From the NCBI GenBank assembly GCA_002189035.1, contig CM007989.1, forward strand, positions 2,604,001 through 2,668,000: 64,000 bases of DNA, read 5' to 3'. Positions 11,392-21,321 of this stretch are shown piece after piece. A program made the translations under genes and the position numbers. Position 1 is the first letter of the stretch. Each line of letters opens with the position of its first letter. Below the pieces are notes generated by a model. That model saw only the letters and a program-made list of their open reading frames with translations. It made no database searches and was not told the origin of the DNA. Source of the DNA: Utricularia gibba (lineage: Eukaryota > Streptophyta > Magnoliopsida > Lamiales > Lentibulariaceae).

Positions 11392-12678
11392 TGCTGTTCT
11401 CCGAGGAGGACGACGACACCAACTTGCTGTATTGCAAGAGGAGTTTGGCCTGAAGAGACCCCTTTATATGAGCAGTTGCTGTGGACAAGTCCTTCGTGGT
11501 GGAGGAGTGTCAAGTAGTGAGTGCATTGAGGGAAGAAACGGCCGTAACTGCTTCAGCGTCACCTCGCAGGTTTTCGGTCCTTTTCTTTTTCTTTATTACC
11601 AGAAAAATGAAAAAAAACGTATTATAAATGCAAAATTATATTTATTTCTTATTTCTGGAAAAGTCAATATAAATAGTATAAAAACACGTGTCTCGGGTAC
11701 CTAAAAAGTAAATTAAATAGTTCATAAGCTATGTTTAGTAGAGTCGCTACAAGGGTCTTTTTCTTTTTGTGCGTATTGCGGCAGCACGGGGAGGAGGGAA
11801 GGAAGAGAGCTTCGGAATTGAGGGAGAAAAAGTTGTGGCGTGGAGGAGACCTAGCCATCCCTGTCAATTGCCTTCGTCTTTGGTCGAACGAGATTCACGT
11901 CGTGGCAGATTCTCTCTATTTATTTTTTTTTCTTCAAAAATTCTGTCCGCCCGGATACAGGGTTTGCGATTTCGAAATCAATTTGTTTTTAGCTGAAGGT
12001 AACCTGCGATTCTCTTTTCTGGAAGCGGATTTTCAAGGAGATTTTCCAGCCTGAGGTTGATTTTGTCTGTCTTTTCTTAACTGGATTTGGCGCCGTGTGG
12101 ATCTTAAATTTATGTTTCCCATTTGAAGGTTTATGGGAAATTTTAGCCTTTTAGTAGGATAATTTGACACATTTAGGAGTAGAGGAAGCTGATAAATTTA
12201 TGGGTGTGTCTGATTTGGAATTTATGTCCTTGTTGACGATGAAATCGGAGGGGCGGCAAAGTTCTTGCTTTGTGTGCAGCTTTGTTCGTATAATTTGTCA
12301 GTTGATCTCTGAGGGCTGCATTAATGCATTGAGGGGTTTGAGCTTGAGCTGTTCGTATTGCTTGAATCATCTCGTGCCTCCCAGACTTCGTCCCGTTACT
12401 TTTCGTGTTGGATGTAACCCCTTTATATGATACCATGATGATTAATGTGAAGAATAGCATGATCATGATATTGAATTAAAAACTGCCGAGTAGTTTATAT
12501 TGGGTTGTTAAGTGTGAATGTGACTTTTAGGGCCTTTAGTGGAGACTTGGCACTTTTTTAGTTATAATATCTCCACATCTTCTTTTCAGTATAGCTCATA
12601 TTGGAGTTGCAGCTGGTGGCCTTTTGGTGAAAATATAGTGTTCTCTAGACTGTAAGTTAATTCTGGTAGTTGGAAGTC
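11392..12678. promoter_or_regulatory. Divergent promoters of the thaumatin-like gene and SDIR1
   Basis: A 1.29 kb spacer lies between start codons pointing away from each other. The part from about 11750 to 12678 is probably SDIR1 leader. A plausible 5'-UTR intron donor (GAAG|GTAACC) lies near 11996, which would fit an untranslated first exon. The AT-rich section near 11590-11720 contains CACGTG at about 11686. No other gene could be supported here. Confidence 0.4.
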
Positions 12679-14225
12679 ATGAGTTTTGTGTTCCGAGGCA
12701 CTAGAGGTGACATAGAAACTGGGTTCCCCGGATTCATTCATGAGAGACATTCCATGGTAAGTGTTTCTTCTTTCATATTACAATTGTCTTTGTGTCAAAA
12801 TTTGCTGCCACTCATTTCTTGTAGTAGCACTGATATTTGAGTGCAATGTGTAGCGTGTTCACACAGCTCGGCCTGTCAATAATAACTCATTGGCTTTCCT
12901 AGTTACAGGTACGTACAATCTGTTCCTTTTGTGTGTATTTTTTTTTTGTCACATTATCTTATTTTTTATCCAACCACAACAGTTCTTCTGCTGTTCATGA
13001 TTTTGAATTCGCACCAGATCTCTTCAAATTTTCTGGTTAGTCATATTCTAGTGAAATTATTCTTAAAGTCCTATTCAATATGGAGTATCTCTATTTAAGC
13101 GTCTTTGTCTTGCTTTTTTTGGTAAGCTGTGGCTGGTTCTTGGCGTGTTTTTTATGGCAACAACTTTGAGGATGTATGCAACATGCCAGCAACTTCAAGC
13201 TCAAGCTCAGGCGCAGGCCCATGCAGTTGCAACTAGTGGTCTTCTTGGCCATACAGAAGTAAGAGTTCACATGCCTCCATCAACAACACTTGCAACCAGA
13301 GGAAGATTGCAGGGCCTTAGACTGCAGCTTGCACTTCTGGACCGGGAGTTTGATGATTTGGGTAAGCATTGCATGCTTCACATTCATTTCAATTTTAGGA
13401 ACGTGTGAATGTCGCATTGATCTTTATAAGAGTATTTTCTTTGCTTCTATAGATTATGAAACTTTAAGAGCACTGGATGCCGACAATGTTCCGACTGCTT
13501 CCATGTCCGAGCAAGAGATCAACGCTCTTCCTGTGCACAAGTACAAGGTACCCGGTCCAGAGAGGTGAGTATGGTTGGAGAATTTCTTTCTGTAAGCGGT
13601 ACTAAGTTTACTAGCGCATACCCCTCTCCTGAACTCACCTCTATGGCATATTTTTATGACTCAGCGTGGGCTCATCAAAGGTTCATCAAGCCTCCTCGTC
13701 GAGCCCAGATCAGGTTTTCTTGTGCCTTTATGAATCTCAATCATTTTAACACTAGTTTCTCACATGTTAAACCTCCCTTCACAACACCAACTTAAACCTC
13801 TTGAAAAATGAGATCAATTGAAGAGGGGAAAATGGCCTATTGATATGAAGTTCTTCTTATGAACCCCTGGAGCAGGACCCAAACATTGTGAACGAACAAG
13901 CAGGAAAGAAGACCTCCGAGGATGATTTGACTTGCAGCGTTTGCTTGGAGCAAGTTAACGTGGGAGAACGCATTCGGAGCTTGCCTTGCTTGCACCAGGT
14001 ATCGCATCATCCCTGTAGTAGCATACTCCTTTCAATATTGCTTTTTCGACTCACTGCCTTTCATCTCAACACTTGGTGCTTGGTTTATCTTGTTTGCAGT
14101 TCCATGTAACCTGCATCGACCCCTGGCTGCGGCAGCAAGGCACTTGCCCAGTTTGCAAATTTCGAGTTAGTTCCCGATGGCTGGGGATCACACAGGAAGA
14201 ACTGGATGATGTAGACTTGGTTTAG
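12679..14225 (+). CDS. SDIR1: RING-H2 E3 ubiquitin ligase SDIR1
   Basis: Eight exons: 12679..12756, 12854..12908, 12983..13035, 13127..13361, 13453..13564, 13665..13713, 13876..13998 and 14100..14225. All junctions are GT-AG and phases close to give 276 residues. The protein matches SDIR1 (salt- and drought-induced RING finger 1), an endoplasmic reticulum membrane ubiquitin ligase that promotes abscisic acid signalling. Diagnostic segments are the start MSFVFRGTRGDIE, two hydrophobic helices (about residues 37-73), ATTLRMYATCQQLQAQAQ, LALLDREFDDLDYETLRALD, EEINALPVHKYKV-like text and the RING. The RING is CSVCLEQVNVGERIRSLPC, then HQFHVTCIDPWL, then CPVCKF. The small 49-base exon 6 (Ser-rich) is needed to keep frame; skipping it hits a stop at once. 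Confidence 0.94.
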
Positions 14226-14604
14226 CTTTCAAACCATTACAAAGTTGGCCATTTCTAGTTGAACAGGCGCTTTATTTGACATTCACCCCTTAGTGTAAGA
14301 TGGTTGTGGCATTAAACATTATCCTTGCCTAAGTCTTCCCTTCTTGTCTCCGAGTTTGGCTCCTGCTGCTTTTGCTTCTTCCCTCATGAAATAAGCTATC
14401 CATCTTCGAGTTAATACATCGAATCTCATGGATGCGCCATGTTGTGAAACAATTCAGACTTTGATCCTTGCGGAACCACTCAAAAAAGAAAGTGAAACTG
14501 AGGGCATACACCAAGTTTACATATGGTTAACACATCCAGCATATGATGCTCATTGCCTATCTCTGAAATTATGCACATATAGGCGAGTTTGATGCTACTC
14601 GTAC

Positions 14605-15383
14605 TCAGGAATGCGAGGAGGTGCTACCCCCACTACGCTTAGCTGCTGCTTCTGAGCTGCTCATCGTCATAAATGATTCTCCACAGCCACACTGCCCAGT
14701 TGAATTAGGATTGATGAATATGAACTCCGATCTGTTTGTGAAAAAAAAATTCTTAGAGAAGCAATGAAAAATTCCACCAGAATCAAAGTCAGCCAACATG
14801 GTATAACACAGAGAGGGAACATTCTGCAAAGAAGTAAACGCAACTTTGTCTTCCCAGAATTTTCGATGAGCAAAAAGGCAAGAACACCATTTAACATAAG
14901 CCCAAAAGTATTTTTGCATCAGGCACTCTCCATATTTTACCTTAGTTTATCGTCCACAAAATCCATCTTAGTTCCAATGACATGCATCAAGGCCTTTGGA
15001 TCAATCAAAATCTTCACTCCCTTGTCCTCAACCAACTCATCAAACTTACCTTTCTCATCTGCAAACAGCAAGCGCATCTATCAGCAATAAATAGAACAAA
15101 TTGGAAAAAGAATCATACCAACATAATTCAATCAATCTATGCCCATGTAGACGCAGCTGCTAAAACAAAAGTTTTGAATAAAAGGGGGCAAGAACAAGCC
15201 CTATCCCTAGGAAGAACGAAAAATGAAATTTGAAAGGTTACCCGCGTAGTTAAGGGTGTAGGATAATCCATTGCAACCACGAGATTTGACGCCAAGCTTC
15301 AGAAAGGAGCGTTGGCGCCTTTCAAGAAGTTGGCGTATCCTAGAGGCGGCGGTTTCCGTCAACGACAATACTTGCTTTCGCAT
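14605..15383 (-). CDS. Iron-sulfur cluster assembly protein, IscA-like (A-type carrier)
   Basis: Three exons on the minus strand: 15383..15242, 15058..14941 and 14731..14605, giving 128 residues. Junctions are GTAACC/TTGCAG and GTAAAA/AACAG. The product is an A-type Fe-S carrier/scaffold of the HesB/IscA family. It starts [20 protein letters not shown] and has the three conserved cysteines, one in GCNGLSY and two in CGCGES. The core includes [17 protein letters not shown] and [11 protein letters not shown]. It most resembles the mitochondrial plant type, such as Arabidopsis At2g16710. The C-terminal tail after CGCGES is longer and Ser/Ala-rich. No separate presequence is obvious, so localisation is inferred from homologues. 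The exon that would be read as a 104-residue frame at 14605-14919 includes intron 2 and is not the full protein. Confidence 0.9.
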
Positions 15384-15861
15384 GGTGATTCCCTTTTCAC
15401 TCCCGAGGGTGATTCATCTACAACAGAAGCAAAATCAATACGAATAAAGCTTACGAATCAGAAGATCAAAAGTAATACCGCAGCGCAGTTCATTTCAGAT
15501 CCACCATTGCGAAGAATAAATCTCACCGGCTCCTTGAACCAAGCCCGTAGGCCTTGCCCAGGCCCCTTATCTTCTACGGCGGCGGCCTACCCATTCACAA
15601 TAATCCCGCACATTTTGGGACCTAATATAATAATACATTTTTTAAATTGATAATGTAAAGAGCATGGCCCACGTACACAGGCCCACAACGTCCCCTCCCT
15701 CCCCAATATTCTAAAACTCCATTTGATTTAATTTATCGAAAATCATTTTTTAAAAAATGATTTTGATAAATTATAAGGGTTTGTTTGATTGAATTTTTCA
15801 TATTTATATTTATGAGTTTAAAATAAAAATTATGCGTAATAGATAGATTTTGTTTATTTAC

Positions 15862-15897
<36 letters not shown>

Positions 15898-16871
15898 GAA
15901 TTTTTAATTATTAAAAGAAAATAACATTATTATCGTTCATAATTTTTTCATTAATTGTGTGAAAAAAGTTGAATTGAAAATAATTAATATACCAAATCTG
16001 GCTAAAAAGTGGTCATTTAGAATATTGACCATTAGACCTTTATTTTTCAGATACTAAAAAACACATTTAAAAGAGCATGACCACTTTTGTAATATATGCA
16101 CATAAAAAGTAAGCTTTTATACAATTTACATGTGCTTAATTATAAATTTAAGAAAATATGTATCATATATATTACATAGATACCAAACAAGGGTTAAATT
16201 GAGATTTTACAACTTGCTTCTAGATTTATAAATTTTATGGAATAAAAATTGTTTTTTATTTAATAATAAAATTGATTCATAATTGTTTTTATAGAGAAGA
16301 AGAAGTAATGTGGTTTCTGCTCCATGGCCTGCATTAATTTCAAGTTTGTGTTCCTCAAGCCTCCATTCTGGAAGTGGTCCACAGGTTCTTGATGCCATCG
16401 GTTTCTGTTTCACCTTCTCTTGCTTCTCTTTTACTGCTCCTCCTTTCAAATGCTCAGATGTTTCCCTTTCTCTCCACAGTAAAATCTCACTACCATCAGC
16501 CGCAGTTACCCACCCACATGCCCTGCTTCTCCACACGCCTTTTCCCCCTGCAAGTCTCGACCATGCACCCAGCTCCGGTAGCAAAAGGAGTGCGGGTGCG
16601 GTGGAGGTGGGAGAAGCTAGTAAGGAAAGTGATTCGGTTTCAAGTTTCCGCGAGCGGAGGAGAACTGGTGGGTGTTTGAACTGTTTGGATCTACACAAAA
16701 AGGACAGAGCAGAATTGGATCGATGCAATGAACAAGAGAAAATTGAGTCCGGACTAACACCGCCTGCTAGAAATCCCCAAAAGAAAAAACAACAGGCGGA
16801 CGGACATTTGCATTTCTTGTTTCTATACCGATCAATCGGAGAGGAAAACAGAGGCGGCGCCGTTTGCGAGG
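15384..16871. other. Intergenic, AT-rich, between the IscA gene and the RTFL peptide gene
   Basis: The first 250 bases are promoter and leader of the IscA gene. From about 15650 to 16300 the DNA is very AT-rich and has an (AT)14 microsatellite. The segment 16300-16871 is less AT-rich and is probably 3' untranslated sequence of the minus-strand RTFL gene. Overlapping open frames there (16310-16909 + and 16207-17004 -) have low-complexity Ser/Leu composition and match no family I know. Confidence 0.45.
15865..15892. repeat. (AT)14 microsatellite
   Basis: Uninterrupted alternating AT dinucleotides, 28 bases, in AT-rich intergenic DNA. Likely polymorphic in length. Confidence 0.95.
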
Positions 16872-17090
16872 TCAGCAATCGGAGTAATCTCTCCAGCAAA
16901 CGAGCATAATCACACACCTGCGCACGATGTAGAATCTCGCCCTTTGCTCCTTGATTAGGGCAGCGCATTTTCGGACGAAACCGCATTTCCTCGGGGAAGA
17001 GCATCTCCTGATCAACGAGGATGACCGAGGGCGCTTCTCTTTCCCAGCGAATCCAGCATGCTGCGGCAGCGATACGGCGGCGGGTGCCAT
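16872..17090 (-). CDS. DVL/ROTUNDIFOLIA-like (RTFL) small polypeptide
   Basis: Intronless small gene of 72 residues from the ATG at 17090. An upstream in-frame ATG at 17153 would give 93. The C-terminus carries the DVL/RTFL signature, [21 protein letters not shown] followed by DYSDC, matching the family pattern R-x-R-FY-x-x-R-x-C-x-x-ML-x-CW. Upstream are two Cys/Arg/Ser-rich patches ([18 protein letters not shown]). Family members are plant-specific, plasma-membrane-associated peptides that restrict polar cell proliferation in lateral organs when overexpressed. The short N-terminal start [10 protein letters not shown] was preferred since homologues are mostly 40-140 residues and variable there. 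The gene is easily missed because longer spurious frames overlap it on both strands. Confidence 0.85.
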   Translation of the reverse strand: MAPAAVSLPQHAGFAGKEKRPRSSSLIRRCSSPRKCGFVRKCAALIKEQRARFYIVRRCVIMLVCWRDYSDC

Positions 17091-18548
17091 GGCGGAGGAG
17101 AGGTATTCGGCAGTGCGTTGGGAATTCGGGTTAAATTGGTGCAGAGTGTTCATTTATTCAAGGCGCATGAGACGAGAAGAGACACGTTGCGTTTGGGTCC
17201 GCTGCATCTTTGACTCCATTTATGATGTCATCCCTCTCTGGGTCTATCATATCTTAATTCCCTCCCATATTCTTGTTTTACAATTTCAAAATAATCCAAA
17301 TTGGCATGCATTTCCATATCAGAGAGAAACCATGTGAAACATGAAAAAAATGACATTAAATATAAATACAAGAAGAAACATGTGAGAAAAGTGAGTACTA
17401 TCTTTTAAATGTGTGAGAAAATTGGCAACCATATTTGTAAAACTTTAATCTTGATATGTGAGATAAAAGTTCCATTACCATTTTTTACAATAATTCTGAA
17501 AAATATAGTCATTTTATCTACATAATTCCAAGTGAATTAGCAATGGAATTAAAGCTCTACATCTAGATTTTACCCATACATGCTTAGAGGAATTGTTTGA
17601 GAAAATTTAAAAATAGAATTCGGTATATGTTATTCCGATGGTTTTAAAATATGTGTATTTAAAAGCAGTTTAAGATAAATTAAAATTACATATGTAGTTT
17701 TATCAAGAATTAAGGGAATGATATGTTTTACATTAAACCATGTGTTTATTCCTAATTTATCATTATTTTTCTTAACTTTTAAATAATTAATGAAATCAAT
17801 TATTTAAAATTACAATCCAAATATTTTTTTCATTATAAAATATAATATATTTGAATCAATCTATCAAATACATTCTAAATTTAAAACTATAAAATATATT
17901 TTTTATTATTATAATGTTGCTCTTCTATCTTTATATTAATTACTCACACTTTCGTAGATAAGTTCAATTGATATTATTTCAATAACAATATCTGATTGAA
18001 TTCTTCAAATTCTCTAATTTAGAATTGATCATTTCAAGCCCATAATATGTATTGGGCCCATATCCAGATTCATTTGGTTATCGGCTCATATATTTAAAGC
18101 CCAATTAACCATTTAGGGCCCACGGCCCGGCTCAGTAGCTGGGGAACCGTGTGGGCTGGTACTGTCTTACCATTTCGGACAGTTCAATTTGATTTTAAAA
18201 TTAATTAATAATTAATTTCGGACTAAACTATTGAAATTTCGACTTTTGATAAGCTTATTTTCTATGGTAATTAAATGAATAAAATAAGTATATATTGTAT
18301 TAAAAATGAAATTATTTCCTAAAATAATTGATTCTTTTATAACGGCTAGTTGTGGTTGACATAAAGAACGGAACCCTTGATCGGTTCTTCCACAAGTGAC
18401 CGTTACTACTCTCTCCCCATTCGAAATATACAACTCTTCACATCTCGGCGGCCGTAAAACCCTCTCTCCGCCGTGGAAGAGATTTGCGACCGTCAGTTAG
18501 GTGGTGCCTGAAAACACAGAGAGGCATTTCTCTGTCACGAAGAAAAGA
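17091..18548. other. Intergenic, AT-rich; promoters of RTFL (-) and CCS52B (+)
   Basis: This 1.46 kb spacer separates divergent genes. The part from 17340 to 18040 is strongly AT-rich and seems non-coding. The segment 18380-18548 is the CCS52B leader. No repeat longer than a few bases and no RNA gene was recognised. Confidence 0.4.
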
Positions 18549-20903
18549 ATGGATCCCCAGCAAAGAAGAAATAGCGGCATTAATCTGCCGGCCTCCATGT
18601 CGGAGACATCCTTACGCCTCGAAACTTTTTCCTCTCCGACTAAGAATTTGATATCGCCGCTGAAATCGATGTCGCCGAGGACCATATCGAACTTATCGGC
18701 CTCACCGTCGAAGTCTGCTTCCAGCTGTAGTGATAGGTTTATTCCCTGCAGATCTTCGTCGAGGTTTCACACATTTGGCCTGATCGAGAAGGCGTCGCCG
18801 GTGAAGGACGGAGGATTGTCCGGAAATGAGGTGTATACGAGGTTGTTGAAATCTGAGCTTTTTGGCACTGATTTTGGGTTTTCTGATGTCTCTGCAGGTA
18901 CTTCAAGAGTTGGCTCACCTATGAGCCCGAGTAGAAATATGCTGAGGTTCAAGACAGAGCAGCCCTCATCCGGTGCCACTTCTCCTTTTTCACCATCGAT
19001 TTTGGGGCCGGAAAGTGGGATCTCTTTAGATGGTGTAACACCCACAAAACCACCTAGGAAGGTGCCCAAGACACCTCATAAGGTTTGGACCCTTGACTTT
19101 CCAATATGCTTACGAGTCCTGGATTATCAGAGCACAAATCTGCAGCTGTTATCCTTGCACCTGCACTCAAAATCTGAATTTTGATAATTTCAAGGAATAG
19201 TTTTATAAGATATAGAGTATCTAAGTTACTCCGCAGCTCAAAGAAAGTTAATGTTTACAGGTTTTGGACGCTCCAGCGCTTCAAGATGATTTTTACCTGA
19301 ATCTCGTGGATTGGTCTTCACAGAATGTCCTTGCTGTTGGTCTGGGTACTTGTGTTTACCTATGGAGTGCCTCAAACAGCAAAGTGAGTTGAAAATGCTG
19401 CACAAAACTCAATCCATAACTGCGATAATGATCTTAGTGATCATTCATTGACAGGTAACAAAGCTGTGTGACTTGGGACCGAATGATGGTGTCTGCTCCG
19501 TTCAATGGACAAGAGAGGGTTCCTACATATCGGTTGGAACCAATGTTGGCCATGTTCAAGTGAGCTTCTTTTTACTCTGTGAACCTGAAAATTTATCTTT
19601 CCGCTGAAAATGAAGCTTCCCATAAGGTCATCCGAGCTTCCATTTTTTAGGTTTGGGATACGACTAAATGCAAGTGCATCAGAACAATGGGTGGTCATGG
19701 AACGAGAGCTGGGATTTTGGCATGGAGTTCTCGAATCTTAGCCTCCGGAAGCAGGGACCGAAACATTCTTCTTCATGATCTACGTGTTCAGAATGACTAT
19801 ATCAGCAAGCTTGCTGGACATAGATCGGAAGTAAATACTTATTCCTCTTACAAGAAGAACCCGTTTCCTTGCTATTAGGGATTGTGGTCGCTAGTTTTTA
19901 CTTCCTCCTCCACAGGTGTGTGGGCTCAAATGGTCCTTCGATGATCGAGAACTTGCATCTGGTGGCAATGATAATCAGGTACTTTTCCACCATTTGCATG
20001 AAAAGTACATGAGGCTGAATAACACTAACACATTTTTGTTGAAATCAACATTTGAGGTATTCAGCTGTTGGTTTGGAATCAACATTCGCAAAATCCGGTT
20101 TTGAAACTAACAGAACATACGGCAGCAGTGAAAGCGATTGCTTGGTCACCTCACCAGAATGGTCTTCTTGCATCTGGGGGCGGCACGGCCGATCGCTGTA
20201 TTCGTTTCTGGAACACTGGAAATGGGAATCAGCTGAATAAAATAGATACTGGAAGCCAGGTAAACAATGAAGCTCTTAACAGCAACATTCCAAAGTCAAA
20301 AAAGAACCAACTCATAAGCCTGCCAATTTTTTTTTTTTTTTTTTTTTGCAGGTGTGCAATCTAGCATGGAGCAAAAATGTGAACGAAATTGTCAGCACTC
20401 ATGGATATTCACAGAACCAAATTATGTTGTGGAAGTATCCCTCCATGGCAAAAGTAAAACAAGTGCAGAATCTCTTAACCTCTCTTTCCCATTATAAGTT
20501 TCTCATTTGTATTTTCCTTGATCAGGTCGCCACTCTGACTGGGCACAGTCTGCGGGTACTCTATCTAGCAATGTCTCCTGATGGACAGGTATTCATTCTA
20601 CTAACACCTGACTCAACCCAAATACGTTTACATGGCCCTCTATGTAATCCCACGACACTATCTAATTGCAATGCAACTCGTTGCCTACAGACAATAGTGA
20701 CAGGGGCCGGAGACGAGACACTAAGGTTCTGGAGCGTCTTTCCATCTGCAAAGGCACCTGTAAGTTGAGCTTGCTAATACTTTTCTATGGAGGACAATTC
20801 TGAAAAAAGCTGTTGTGTGGAACCGAACCCTTTGATTTGCCCTTTTCAGGCATCCATCAAGGAGTCCAGTCTTTGGTCATCTTCGAGATCACAAATCAGA
20901 TGA
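18549..20903 (+). CDS. CCS52B: APC/C activator CCS52B / FIZZY-RELATED 3 (CDH1-type WD40)
   Basis: Ten exons: 18549..19082, 19261..19383, 19455..19559, 19651..19830, 19916..19978, 20065..20259, 20352..20453, 20526..20588, 20691..20759 and 20850..20903. All introns are phase 0 and GT-AG; the product has 495 residues. CDH1-type activators recruit substrates to the anaphase-promoting complex for ubiquitination. Visible signatures are the C-box DRFIPCR (about 62-68), the RLLKSELFG region, the [21 protein letters not shown] motif ahead of the propeller, seven WD40 repeats and the C-terminal Ile-Arg tail. The N-terminus ([19 protein letters not shown]) and the conserved MGGHGTR and [13 protein letters not shown] text match FZR3/CCS52B rather than the CCS52A/FZR2 type. 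Start 18549 was preferred to the ATG at 18501 because homologues begin close to the GINLPA segment. Intron 6 ends in a 21-base T run just before the acceptor. Confidence 0.94.
20327..20347. repeat. Poly-T run (21 T) at an intron acceptor of CCS52B
   Basis: An unbroken T run ends two bases before the CAG acceptor of intron 6 and serves as its polypyrimidine tract. Its exact length is likely uncertain in any assembly. Confidence 0.9.
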
Positions 20904-21321
20904 TAAATTTGTGTGGAAGCTCTTTGTTTAGCCAGGCACCACCAGGGGATTTGCACATTTGATGAAATATAGCAAAAGCTTTGTTTGGATGACTTTCAAC
21001 TTTTAAGAAACATGGCTATATTGTAATGACCAACTTTGCTATCAGTGATCGCATAACCATACACGTCTCGCATGTCACACACATCAGCTATCGGCATCGC
21101 CAGATCAATGGCAATGCTTTGTGGGGAACTAGGCATGAAACAGCCATTGGCTGGAAACAGCAGATAAGGCGATACAGAGGCATTCTTCAGGTAAAGAAAG
21201 AAGAAAAGCACAGATAAGAATCAACAAAGAGCAAGCTGCAAAACCGTGTATGTGTATAAGAGCATAAAGGGGCAGTATCAAAGAAGACTGTACTCACAAT
21301 ACAACAACACCATGTAAACAT
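20904..21321. other. Intergenic: 3' ends of CCS52B and the HERK1-like gene
   Basis: A 418-base spacer lies between convergent genes and is probably shared by their 3' untranslated regions. Nothing else was recognised. Confidence 0.5.

Noticed and set aside
16207-17004. A 265-codon minus-strand protein and a 199-codon plus-strand protein
   Set aside because: Both are low-complexity frames without family resemblance. They overlap the RTFL gene, which carries a clear conserved motif.
18501-18548. N-terminal extension of CCS52B from the ATG at 18501
   Set aside because: CCS52B/FZR3 proteins begin just before the GINLPA segment; the extra 16 residues are probably leader sequence.
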